Assembly (NCBI GenBank): GCA_024752435.1
Contig: CP103035.1
Span: 1,612,001-1,676,000, forward strand
Direction: 5' to 3'
Length of the DNA: 64,000 nt
DNA from: Allantophomopsis cytisporea
Taxonomy: Eukaryota > Ascomycota > Leotiomycetes > Phacidiales > Phacidiaceae
Shown here: positions 45,625-55,694 of the stretch, in pieces
Position numbering within the stretch: the first letter of the stretch is position 1
How the letters are laid out: each line of letters starts with the position of its first letter
Notes under the pieces: generated by a model
What the model was told of the DNA's origin: nothing
Seen by the model: the letters and a program-made list of their open reading frames with translations, nothing else
Database searches by the model: none
Position numbers and translations under genes: made by a program

Positions 45625-48013
45625 ATGTCGGCATTATTTCGCTCTCTCCAGATCCACCAAGTTTACGGTGCGAACACCAACGTTGGAAAATCAATAGTCT
45701 CAAGTATCCTCTCTAAAGCCCTTACACGGCAGCGGCCAGATGAGAAATCCTGGTACTTGAAGCCTGTATCAACCGGCCCCCTTTCGGAGGCCGATATTTC
45801 TCATATCTCAAAATACTCACCTCAAACGAATGTGAAATGTCTCTTCCAGTTTCAGGATCCAGTTAGTCCGCATATAGCCGCCGCCAAAGCTCAACCGCCA
45901 CCTGATGGAGAAATTCTGGCGCAGATACAACAGTACCTCAGAGACTGTGCTCAGCAAGGGCCGGGCAGCGTGCTAGTCGAGACGGCAGGCGGCGTACATT
46001 CTCCAACTCCAAATGGATCATCACAGGCGGATTTGTATCGCCCTTTAAGACTGCCGGTAGTTCTTGTGGCGGACTCAAAACTCGGTGGTATTTCGACCTC
46101 TATTTCAGCTTTTGAATCTTTGCATGTTCGCGGCTATGATCTTGATTCTGTGGTTGTATTCGAAGATGATTACTACCAGAATTTCCAGTATCTGCGAGAT
46201 TTCTTTAAGAAGAAGAATATCAAGACATATAGTGTTCCTCCGCCACCGGAGCGTATAAATGGCAGCGAGGAGAGTGATGCTGAAAATATGCGCAACTACT
46301 ATGAGAAGATGAGCAGTTACGTATCCGTCGAAGAAATGCTAGATTCCTCCAAGAAAGCCCATCAAGTCCGTCTTGAACGCCTCGAGGAAATGTCTACCAA
46401 GGCCTACGAGCACATCTGGTACCCCTTCACCCAGCATCAAGATCTTTCTCCCTCTAAGATCCTCACCATCGATTCTGCATACGGAGATGATTTCCAGACC
46501 CTGAAGCAGAATCCCAATCCAGAAGATAAGACTGCTCAAGTACTGCAGCCAACCTTCGACTCATCTGCTTCCTGGTGGACTCAAGGACTTGGCCATGGAA
46601 ACCCGGATTTGGCTCTGGCGGCTGCGAATGCAGCTGGGCGTTACGGGCATGTGATGTTCGCTGGAGCCATTCATCAGCCCGCCCTTTCACTTGCTCAAAT
46701 CCTTCTCAATAATCTTGAGAATCCTCGCCTTAACAAAGTCTTTTACTCCGATAACGGAAGCACAGGTGTTGAAGTCGCACTTAAGATGGCATTTACTGCA
46801 ACCTGTCAGAGATATGGATGGGATAATGATGTAGGAGTGTTAGGTCTGAAGGGAAGTTATCATGGCGATACTATTGGAGCCATGGATGCTAGTGAGCCGG
46901 GCACATTCAATGAGAAAGTACATTGGTATGAAGGGAAGGGCTACTGGTTCGACTTTCCAAAGGTGAAGATGGTGCGAGGAAAGTGGATCGTAGAGGTTCC
47001 TGAGGAATTGAAGGTTGATCTTGGAGGTGTACAAGAGTTTGGATCATTGGATGAGATTTTCGACCTCGAATCTAGACTTAGTTCCCAGGCTGGTAAATAT
47101 TACAGGTGGTATATTGAGGATACTCTTGAGAGACTTGTTGTCCAGGAGGGCAAGAAATTTGGGGCTTTGCTCATGGAGCCAGTCATCCTTGGTGCTGGAG
47201 GGATGCTATTTGCGTAAGTTCTTCGACAGCAGCTCAAACTATTTACTAACGTTATGCAGTGATCCTCTCTTCCAGCATACTCTCACCTCTGTAGTTCGCA
47301 AGAACAGCCACCTTATCAGTCCCAAGAGCCGAGCTCCAACCGATGAGAAATCTTGGTCTGGACTCCCAGTAATTCACGATGAAGTATTCACTGGTATCTA
47401 CCGCCTCGGCCGGTTCTCGCCTTCCTCTTTCCTCCAAGTCCACCCCGATATATCAGTACATGCGAAGCTGCTTACCGGAGGCCTACTCCCACTCTGCGCG
47501 ACAGTTGCAAGCGACAGTATCTACAACGCCTTCTTAAGCAATGAGAAGAAAGATGCGCTATTGCATGGTCACAGCTACACCGCCCACGCAGTCGGATGCC
47601 AGGTAGCGGAGTCTAGCATTGGTATCATGAACGCGCTTAACGACAACGGCAGCTGGGATACTTACAGACGCGACTGGGCATCTACGAATACTAGCTCCAA
47701 GCAAAATACGAAGGGAACGGTGTGGAGCTGCTGGTCGAGTGACTTTATAAACAAGATCTCTTTGGCCGCGAACGTGGAGAGCGTTGTAGCACTGGGATCG
47801 GTCTTGGCTATCAACCTGCACGACAGCAATGAATCGGGATATTCGTCGACTGCGGCTATCGAGCTACAGACTAAGCTCCTCTCCTCACCGGATGTCAAGA
47901 AGCATATCCATAGCCGGAATTTGGGTAACATGATTTATTTCATGGCTAGCCCTGTTTCGAGACGGGAGGACTTGACGGCTATTGAGGAGGTTCTTTTGAA
48001 GGAGATTGTATAG
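45625..48013 (+). CDS. bioDA: bifunctional dethiobiotin synthetase / DAPA aminotransferase
   Basis: Fused biotin-pathway enzyme of 780 aa doing two consecutive steps: PLP- and SAM-dependent amination of KAPA to DAPA (C-terminal BioA, about residues 255-780), and ATP-dependent ring closure to dethiobiotin (N-terminal BioD, about 1-215). Exons 45625-47213 and 47260-48013. BioD: P-loop GANTNVGKS (Ser where bacterial BioD has Thr), KPVSTGP, VETAGGVHSP. BioA: HIWYPFTQH, SASWWTQGLGHGNPDL, DNGSTGVEVALKMAF, GSYHGDTIGAMDASEP, PVIHDEVFTGIYRLGRF with the PLP-binding Asp, the Schiff-base Lys in AKLLTGGLLPL, and HGHSYTAHAVGC. All key residues are present. The same fusion exists in plants (BIO3-BIO1) and Aspergillus. 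BioB and BioF are not in this window. Confidence 0.97.
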
Positions 48014-48406
48014 AACTATTGTTCCATTTGTAGAGTATTCACGGGGTTTATGTGCCAGAATGTTTCAATATACTGGTTTTCTCATTGTGTACTAATTGCT
48101 GAAGGCATTCACAGTCTGGGGTAGATTTTGTGAAATGAATAACTTTAGAGCTGCCCAGTCATCTGTGAGCCTCTCGATTCATCAAAGAATGAAGACTTTC
48201 AAAGATTTTATCATCGCGAGGTTTAGATGCAGAAAGCATGCTGAAATTCCATTTAACCTAAGCCATCTATAAAATGCACCCAATGCGTAAACCCACGTCA
48301 TTTGAAACATACAACCGTCCATAAACAATATGCTAAACCCTCAAAGAGATAAAGAAACCGCCACCCTCGGGCCCAAACCCGTGTATCAATCAATAAATCA
48401 TACACT
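48014..48406. other. intergenic, convergent
   Basis: 3' flanks of the biotin gene and the T5orf172-type gene. No other feature seen. Confidence 0.5.
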
Positions 48407-49708
48407 TCATGCAGCATTCCGCTCTGCCCACTCAACCCACCTTTTAACGGCCCCATCAACAGCCTTTAGACCCTCCCGCGTAGCATCGACCTCAAACCAC
48501 TCCTGATGCAATTTACCACAGCGTTCACACTTTCCCTTCCCACTGAGTCTCTGTTCATCAAGTTCGAGATGGATCAATCTTTCGACTTTATGCACGTTTG
48601 GCACCATCCTCGGGCCAGCCCCAGGACTCGGACTCCCACCAGGGCTTCCACCTGGACTTGGCGTTCTACTCGCGGAGTCTACATACGGATAGAAGCGGAT
48701 AAGACTGACATCATATCCACACTGTCTTGTCCACTCGTTCAACCTCCGCTGCACGTTATTCGCACGTCCAATCTTGAGCAACAGTTTCTTATTCTCCTTC
48801 TTATCCGGCGTCGAATATGCCTGGATAACTTCACTAGTCCTTCTTCCACCCGCACCCCGTGGCCTATCTCCGTCTCCGCGTCCTCCAGATGGAGGAAGTA
48901 AAGTAGAAGCGGTTCGCGCGGGCGGTTTCGGCGCTTTCTCGTCTGTTAACCAGAAGATGTATATGTAGCCTGGCACATCGCCCGATGAGATAGGCTTGGC
49001 GAGCTCGGTGAGAAGGAGGGATGTTACTTGGGGGGAGGTATTCGGCGGAATATAGCTTAAGAACTCAGTTGTCTGGGATGTCGTCGGTGTTGCAGAAGGG
49101 CGCCGTCCAGACTTGCCTTCCGATGATGAATGTCTGTGGCCAGGCGTGCCTGGTGGTCGGATCTGAGGGATGCTGGAGCGACGCTGGTGTGAAGGACGCT
49201 GGCCCATGTTCTGCGTGGATGGGCGGGGCGGTTCGTTGTGTGTGGATGCAGTGGTTGGTCGAGCTTCATCGAAGGGAAACATGCAGCAGAGCAATGTGTG
49301 CAGGAGGCCATGTTCCTTCTTGGGCTTCGACGTTGGCTTCGCATTCTGCTGCTGGGTTCTACGCCTCTGCTGCTTCTTTTTTTCCAGTTCGATAATGCCT
49401 AGTCTGTCGACGAGAGTGTCGATACTCGTGCGCTCTTTGATCGTGCTCGATTGTAGCCCAACGGGGGGAGCGGTGTGACCATTCAAGGTTGGAGACTGGT
49501 CCTTGTGCTGCCAGCAGTACATTGGATCGCCTTCTTCATCGGCGGCTGTAGCTGTTGTAGGCACTTTTGTTCCCGAAGAGCCTGGTGACGCTGCCAGAGA
49601 GCGCCGGCATGGCCGTCCGGTCGATGTTAGGCCTCGACATGTTGCATTGGGGTTCTTCGAGTCAGAGCGTGGCAGCAGTGACTCGGGGGTTCCATGGATG
49701 AACGGCAT
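48407..49708 (-). CDS. T5orf172 / GIY-YIG-like (MUG113-type) protein
   Basis: Intronless gene for 433 aa. The C-terminal half holds the T5orf172 (DUF1766) domain related to GIY-YIG nucleases, known from yeast Mug113: GYIYIFWLTDE, LLLKIGRANNVQRRLNEWTRQCGY, FYPY, VERLIHLELDEQRL, and a CERCGKLHQEWFEV zinc-like pair. Pro/Ser/Gly-rich insertions interrupt it. The N-terminus has a separate Cys/His motif, C-x9-C ... YCWQH (residues about 24-67), resembling a small zinc-binding module. The middle is low-complexity, with Ser/Pro and basic runs (KKKQQRRRTQQQ). Possible nucleic-acid binding; the molecular function is not established. Confidence 0.86.
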   Translation of the reverse strand: MPFIHGTPESLLPRSDSKNPNATCRGLTSTGRPCRRSLAASPGSSGTKVPTTATAADEEGDPMYCWQHKDQSPTLNGHTAPPVGLQSSTIKERTSIDTLVDRLGIIELEKKKQQRRRTQQQNAKPTSKPKKEHGLLHTLLCCMFPFDEARPTTASTHNEPPRPSTQNMGQRPSHQRRSSIPQIRPPGTPGHRHSSSEGKSGRRPSATPTTSQTTEFLSYIPPNTSPQVTSLLLTELAKPISSGDVPGYIYIFWLTDEKAPKPPARTASTLLPPSGGRGDGDRPRGAGGRRTSEVIQAYSTPDKKENKKLLLKIGRANNVQRRLNEWTRQCGYDVSLIRFYPYVDSASRTPSPGGSPGGSPSPGAGPRMVPNVHKVERLIHLELDEQRLSGKGKCERCGKLHQEWFEVDATREGLKAVDGAVKRWVEWAERNAA

Positions 49709-50418
49709 GGAGAAGGACTACGTGATCTCCGCGTTTTATCGTCGTCAATGTCTAGATGCAGCAGATAGTAATACTGCGTAAGTGGCTTTGCTTTGCTTTC
49801 AAAGACAGAAGAAATAGAAAGAATAGGAAAATACGAAGTGAGCAGAGAAGGAGTAAGGAAAAGAGAACCGGTAGCGGTCTGCTGCCGTCAATTACCAGAG
49901 CGTCATGAAACAGGGAAGATAGATCTACACATGTTACTCGACCTGTCAGTGTGAGCGTTGTAAGGTGAACGTGGCAGTGAGAGGATTAGACGATAATGAC
50001 TCGAGGATCCACTATCCAAGTACAACCATAAGTATGTATGAGCACGCGCTTTGGCTTGGACTTTGACACCTGGTACTTAGGCACTTGACTTTCGACTCGA
50101 GTTTCTTTTGGCCACGATTGTTTGACCTCGACTGCACAGAGCAATCGTGGCTGGGAATAATAATGGGGTAAGGGGCCCAGTCTCCTGTCAGTCGCCTCAG
50201 TCTGGTAGAGTTCGTGATCGAGAATGGGCGAGGCGAGGCGGTGTCAACGGAGTGGCTGGGGACCTGCGCGCTAAACGGGCTCGCGCCGGACTGCCGACTT
50301 TGACGTACATGGAGAATGAATGAGTGCCCAATGACTGATTGAGATGAGACGGATAACGAAACGAAGGATGAAAATAGAATATGGAAAGGAAACTCTTTGC
50401 GACTACGACGAAAGGATC

Positions 50419-50450
50419 GTTAATTAATTGAATTAACTGAATTAATTAAC
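50419..50450. repeat. 11-bp AT inverted repeat
   Basis: Perfect 11-base arms GTTAATTAATT (50419-50429) and AATTAATTAAC (50440-50450) with a 10-base spacer, about 710 bases upstream of the T5orf172-type gene. Confidence 0.5.
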
Positions 50451-50560
50451 ATTTCAGCCTTGCAGGGAATAGCAACCGGTTGTTCTGATTGTTAGTGCTT
50501 CATACCTTAGCCGCGTATCGAGCAGGCAAGGTAGTCAGTCATCGAATGTTGGTCGTGTGG

Positions 50561-50575
50561 CCGAGGAACCCTCGG
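50561..50575. promoter_or_regulatory. CCGAGG-AAC-CCTCGG inverted hexamers
   Basis: Two inverted copies of the CCGAGG hexamer with 3 bases between. Inverted CGG-type triplets or hexamers are the usual target form of dimeric Zn2Cys6 factors. Located 853-867 bases upstream of the T5orf172-type gene, so its target is unclear. Confidence 0.35.
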
Positions 50576-50892
50576 TCAAACGTCAGGCAAATTGGATATC
50601 GTCGGTTGTCTTGTCCAGGCTGTAAGAGCCTCTGTCAGGTAACCGACTTCTCTTTCGATAAGTCTATGATACCTTGTAAAAATACATGTCACCAGTACAA
50701 GATCCAATAGAGTGCGGCAGGGAGTGTAGTAGAAGGTCAAAAGAGCGTTATACGGGCCGCAATTGGAGGGACAACGTAAGTGCGATTGGGAATGGGAGCT
50801 GAATGGGAGGAGTATCGCTGGAAGTGAGGCGTATTGCTTCTTTGCGACCGGAAAATGCTTACTAGGTAGCATGAAGATGGAATCGTAGATAG

Positions 50893-50921
50893 GATGAGAT
50901 GAGATGAGATGAGATGAGATG
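50893..50921. repeat. (GATGA)n microsatellite
   Basis: About six uninterrupted GATGA units. Confidence 0.85.
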
Positions 50922-51042
50922 GGGTAAATAAATAGGCAACTTGAAACGAAGCGCAAATACAAGAAACTTTCACTTCCTAGATATACTTGAATTATTACTA
51001 GATTTGTTTTATACATATCCCACCAACATATATTAATACCCG

Positions 51043-52366
51043 TTAGACATCTACCCTCTCCGCTTTAAACTTCACCTCTGGATTTCTTAAACAATCCATG
51101 TTCCTAATCAACCTCACCTCAGCAGCCTTCGTCTTCCTCAAGTGTGCGGTCTTCTCATCCCCAACTATAGCAGGAATCTTCTCCGCGCGTGCAATCGCCT
51201 CATCCCGATACGCTTTCGTTCTCTCTAGCACAATCTGCATACTGGCAAGCGCCTTCTCCGCAGCCTTAGCCAGAGGCAAATTCGTCGGCACCACATCGTC
51301 CCTACTAATCCATGAATCAGTGCTGCCCAGCCCAGGCACTTCGGAGACGGCCTCGCGTAGACGGACGAGCATCAGCGCGGCGAACATGTCGCCGGTGCCG
51401 GAGAAGAAGCAGTCGAGAGAGGGGAAATCAATCTTGAAGATGCGGGAGATAGGGTCTGTTTCGGAGGGGGAGGTGGAGAGGGCTGTTGGGAGGATGGTGC
51501 TGCCCACCACTGAAAGGTGTGGCACGGAGCCGGGTGACGGGAAAGAGACGGAGGTGATTAGGATGTGTGGGATGCGGTAGGTTTGATGGAGAACAGTGAT
51601 AGCGCGGGTCAGGGATGGGAGGTCATAGATCTTTACGCCAGAGAGCGTTCTATTCTCATAATCAGTATTGTAACACAGAATCGTTACCAAAACCACCCTT
51701 TATTGAGATGAATGTCGATATACAAACATAGGAGAACTTACTCGGCCTCAAACTGATTCGGCATAATCAAATCTGCATCTCTTATCAGACTCTTATAGGC
51801 AGGTATGCACTCCTCTGCCACATACAGCTTCCCGTTATCGCCCATGACTGGATCCAAAATCCAGAAGAAACTTCCTGGCTTCATCGTCGCCTTCAATTTC
51901 AGATCGCGTGCCATGGATCCTACAGCCTCGAGCGCGGCTGCCCCGGGAATATAGCCAGAAAGCATCATATCGAAGTCGTCGAGGTGCGATTGCTTGAGAC
52001 CGGCGTGCACGTCGCTAATTTCTTGGGCTGAAAAGCGCGTTCCTTTGAATTGGCCATAGCCGGTGTGGTTGCTGAATTGGACTGTGTTCAATGCGGACAC
52101 TTCACAGCCAAGGGATTGCATCACAAAGACGGCCATTGTATTACCAACATAACTGGGATCGTAAGTGTATGTTTTGGGAGGGAGTAGAGAGGAGGATTGG
52201 GGTGAAAAGAATCGAGGGAGATGACGGGGACTTACCCATAAACAACCTTCATCTGTCAGCGAGATTCGATATAGCGGGCAAGAGATCCTACATGACTGGC
52301 GACGGCAAGGACATGCGTCTCGGGGACAGGAAGGTCTGATTCCACTACCATGCTTGCGGTAGACAT
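51043..52366 (-). CDS. BUD16: pyridoxal kinase
   Basis: Ribokinase-fold vitamin B6 kinase making PLP, 367 aa, cytosolic. Exons 52366-52292, 52246-52236 (11 bases), 52152-51742 and 51649-51043. The micro-exon supplies VVYG so that AVASH-VVYGYVGN is continuous as in all relatives; using the nearer CAG instead would insert Met-Lys before it and is also in frame. Further landmarks: VFVMQSLGCEVSALNTVQFSNHTGY, LSGYIPGA, WILDPVMGDNGKLYV, ADLIMPNQFEAE, and the catalytic SGTGDMFAALML. The PXXPETHV N-terminus favours ATG 52364-52366; a second ATG is five codons on. The PLP-dependent biotin aminotransferase is 4 kb away. Confidence 0.93.
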
Positions 52367-52944
52367 TGAAGCTGTTGTTGATTCTGAGTCACAGCCGTTG
52401 GAATACACGGTGAGATGCGATTGAGGTTGAATTGATTCAATAAGGGAAGAGAACGCGTCGACTCTGAGTCACAAAGTCAAAGAAAGATGGTAAGTCAGAG
52501 ATAAGTTCTTTTCCGGTGATTGTTCCTGCTCTGCGCTTTCAAGATCAAGTGTGTAAATTCGAGAAGAATACTCATGTAGCCCACTCTAGAGCATGTACTC
52601 ACATACATATCACAAATAATAAATATTCCGAGCACGCAGCATGGTATCGCTTATCTCCAGCATACGGGTGACGTTGGTGGGGCAAGGTTCGACCCCGCGC
52701 TAGTCTTATTCGAGAAGTAGTGTAGTACCTTACTAATAAGTGGAAACCTTAGGAATACCTTACATATGTCCGCGATGTCTCAAGAGTCGGAGTTGCAGGT
52801 GATTTCTCGTCGTAACACACCTAACCTCAGAATCAAATATTTACATATGACATTATGGTTGAATCCTAGCTGCACAACAAAGCAAAGACTGTTTATTCTT
52901 ACCTAACCTATCTGTAGACTGTGAAGAAAGAAAAAGACATCGCC
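52367..52944. promoter_or_regulatory. divergent promoter, pyridoxal kinase / LCCL gene
   Basis: 578 bases between start codons. No distinctive motif. A GGTTCGACCCC word near 52686 recalls a tRNA B box but lacks a tRNA fold. Confidence 0.4.
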
Positions 52945-54876
52945 ATGCCAGCTTCACCATCAATCGAGAATCATACATACGGCGGTCGGGAGGACGAACC
53001 CGATGCGCCTATCAACGAATCGTCTCATTTAAATATCGATGGCTACGAGACCGACGATAATTCTCCGCCCACTCCACGCTTCTTACAGGATGCACACGCA
53101 TACAAACACTTGAAATGGGTTCCTACGCCTATACGTCGAGTTTCAAAAGCGATTGTTGTATGGGCGAAAGGTCCACAACCACCACGCATCCATACCATAA
53201 AGCCGATCTTCCCGGCAATTCAAGAGGCGCCAATTAAACTTCTTGATCGATATTTTCCGAAGAGGAAACAACGAATTGTGCTGCTCTTGGGCTTCTACTT
53301 CTGCTGGATCTTGACCTTCTCATTAGTCCTGCGCCGGAGCATATATACCGGCGAAGTGGCCGATTACGGAAAGCCGGTAGGAGTAGGGTGCGGAGCATCA
53401 TTCTGGTCCAAGGACAACAACTGTGGGTTAGATGGAAATGAATGCCGACCTTTCAGTGGGAACGATTTTGCCTTTCGGTGTCCAGCAAATTGCATTGATA
53501 CTATAGTCCAGAATCCTCGAGCGGTTGGCGCTCAAGAAATCAATTATGTACCATTGGTTGTTGGAGGTCCGTCGGATGAGTCTGTCAAATCGTTATATCG
53601 GGGCGACTCCTTCCTTTGTGCTTCAGCTATTCATGCTGGAGTTATTGACAACATCGGCGGCGGCTGCGGTGTGGTCGAAACCCTTGGGAAACACGACAAG
53701 TTCCAAAGCAGTAGCCATCACGGCATCAAGAGTATCGGATTCGATTCCTATTTTCCTCTGTCTTTTTCTTTCAAGTCCGGTGTATCATGTAAAGCCCAAG
53801 ACCTTCGATGGCCATTGTTGGCTATCTCCCTGGTATTTACCGTTACCTTCTCACTCTTCACCACTTCACCGGCATTGTTTTTCTTTACCACTTTCACGGG
53901 CATTTTCTTCCACGTTGGTCTTGCTTCTGACCCGCCAAACCATTCGTCCATGACTGAATTGCTATCCACAAACCTTGGCCGATTCCTGCCTGCTGCATTC
54001 TGTGGCTTCGTCATGTTTCGCTACATGGGCATTCGGCGCACACTGACAGGGCTCACAGCCCAATTCGAGAAAACCATACTTTGGCTGGGCGGTTGCTGGG
54101 TTGGAGCATTGACGAACTATACATTCAATTTTATACCCATTCAACGACTTACATCCCATGATTTAGAGCAACAACCGGGCGCAAAGCTTGCTCTCGTGCT
54201 GATAGTGCTAATGCTTCTCTGCATTGTCATACAACAAATCTATTTCTTCCGTATAGAAGGGCGCTTGATACGTTATTTGGGTATATACGGTCTGTTCATT
54301 CTTGGAATTCTGATATCCCTTACATTACCTGGGTTGAACCTACGTATCCATCATTATATTCTGGGCCTCCTCCTACTTCCGGGTACCAGCATGCAGACAC
54401 GCCCTGCCTTGCTCTACCAGGGCATTCTCATCGGATTGTTCCTCAATGGCATCGCGCGTTGGGGGTTTGACTCTGTTCTTCAAACATCTGGCGAGCTACA
54501 AGGAGATGCACAACATAACTCAGCTCTTCCTATCCTTTTCGAACCGATCATAAATCTCGGCGTGCTTACTTCCAACATTACTTTCACATGGCCACCACCA
54601 CCCTCCCCCTTTGATGGGGTCAGTGTACTTGTCAACGATGTTGAGCGGTTCAGAGGATATGCAGATGAAGGGCTTGAGAGTGACTACAGCTTTCTGTGGT
54701 CTCGGGAGGCATCATTAGTTGAGCCGGAATACTTCAGATTTTCTTATATGCAGGGCAGTCAAAGTTGGGATTATACAAAGGCTGGTACCTGGGCGGCAGA
54801 TGGCAGTTGGATACCGATGAAGCCAGGGCCGAGTAAGGTAAAGCGTGGGGTCGAAGAGGATGTGCTGCTATCGTAA
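52945..54876 (+). CDS. LCCL-domain multi-pass membrane protein
   Basis: Intronless, 643 aa from ATG 52945 (the frame opens eight codons earlier only with GTG). Order: a hydrophilic N-terminus with an RFLQDAHAYKHLKW box conserved in fungal relatives, a first transmembrane helix (RIVLLLGFYFCWILTFSLVL, about 110-132), an exoplasmic LCCL domain (about 150-275) with paired Cys in VGVGCGASFWSKDNNCGLDGN, FRCPANC, FLCASAIHAG and GGGCGVVE, then about eight helices, and a C-terminal luminal/cytoplasmic tail with WSREASLVEPEYFRFSYMQ. LCCL domains probably bind ligands at membranes. The function in fungi is unknown; relatives are annotated LCCL domain proteins. Convergent with the ankyrin gene. Confidence 0.9.
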   Translation: MPASPSIENHTYGGREDEPDAPINESSHLNIDGYETDDNSPPTPRFLQDAHAYKHLKWVPTPIRRVSKAIVVWAKGPQPPRIHTIKPIFPAIQEAPIKLLDRYFPKRKQRIVLLLGFYFCWILTFSLVLRRSIYTGEVADYGKPVGVGCGASFWSKDNNCGLDGNECRPFSGNDFAFRCPANCIDTIVQNPRAVGAQEINYVPLVVGGPSDESVKSLYRGDSFLCASAIHAGVIDNIGGGCGVVETLGKHDKFQSSSHHGIKSIGFDSYFPLSFSFKSGVSCKAQDLRWPLLAISLVFTVTFSLFTTSPALFFFTTFTGIFFHVGLASDPPNHSSMTELLSTNLGRFLPAAFCGFVMFRYMGIRRTLTGLTAQFEKTILWLGGCWVGALTNYTFNFIPIQRLTSHDLEQQPGAKLALVLIVLMLLCIVIQQIYFFRIEGRLIRYLGIYGLFILGILISLTLPGLNLRIHHYILGLLLLPGTSMQTRPALLYQGILIGLFLNGIARWGFDSVLQTSGELQGDAQHNSALPILFEPIINLGVLTSNITFTWPPPPSPFDGVSVLVNDVERFRGYADEGLESDYSFLWSREASLVEPEYFRFSYMQGSQSWDYTKAGTWAADGSWIPMKPGPSKVKRGVEEDVLLS

Positions 54877-55694
54877 ATATGAAACAACATCTTGTCCATA
54901 TGTATGATAGATTCTTACTATCTTAGAAATATTTCAAGTGTATCTAGAACGTTCTTGAGAGCGCATACAATTCTTTGATGACATGTGCGGAAACTCACAT
55001 CCCAATGTATGCCATGATGATGTGAGTTTAGGTGCAGTATGGAATAGTCATATTGGGAACTGAGAATTTGAGGAAGCTGGAAATCTACAAAAGTTAGCAA
55101 CGAAAGCTCCAAGATGTCGAGAAAAAGTTGAGATTATTTAAAAGCCTCTCCTAAGTCTGGAGATCCATATCAATACCTGGGTCTATGGGGTGCCACTTAT
55201 TAATAAGAGCACATACAGAGTAATATTTCCGGCGGCACTCATGTAAGGTTGAGTACCTCCACATCACTTTGTATTACATGGAAAAGGTAACCTTAATCGG
55301 TGTACTCCTTTAGATTTGGCGGTCGCTCAATGTGAAGTTATGGCACATAATAAGCTGGTGCACACTCTTCTAACTATTTCGTAAACTGACCACTGCGACG
55401 ACTGAAAACTGTGCATGAAGTACTCGATAACAGAGACTATTGGGTAGAGTGTTGCTGTGATGCTATCGTTAGAGCAACAGTTGAGATAAAAGGCTGTTTG
55501 TGATTGTAGTATAAGAGTTCGTATCCATATCTCAGTCAAATGAAAGATAGGAAATCGTCATCAGCGAGCAATGGCTGGTTCAGAGGTTCGAAGAATTGCA
55601 CATCTACACCTCGATAATCCGAAGCAAAGACAATTTAACACCGAAAACACCACCGCTCCCAAATGGAATAAAAGCACGCTCGACGCTCAAAACA
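54877..55694. other. intergenic, convergent
   Basis: 3' flanks of the LCCL and ankyrin genes; no further feature recognised. Confidence 0.5.

Larger units (their letters stand above)
49709..51042. other. intergenic with inverted repeats and a (GATGA)n microsatellite
   Basis: Upstream of the T5orf172-type gene and downstream of pyridoxal kinase. Contains GTTAATTAATT / AATTAATTAAC arms (50419-50450), CCGAGG-AAC-CCTCGG (50561-50575) and (GATGA)n at about 50893-50921. No supported gene. Confidence 0.55.

Noticed and set aside
49021..49478. Plus-strand ORFs opposite the T5orf172-type gene
   Set aside because: Antisense shadows of a long, well-conserved minus-strand frame.
50576..51016. 146-codon minus-strand ORF downstream of pyridoxal kinase
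   Set aside because: Its middle translates the (GATGA)n repeat into an SSHLISSHPI type run and the frame opens without an ATG; no homology features.
52621..52710. Possible tRNA (GGTTCGACCCC word)
   Set aside because: No 5-bp T stem around a 7-base loop and no A box or acceptor stem at the right spacing.
53525..53953. 142-codon plus-strand ORF within the LCCL gene
   Set aside because: Alternative frame of a clearly coding 643-residue membrane protein.
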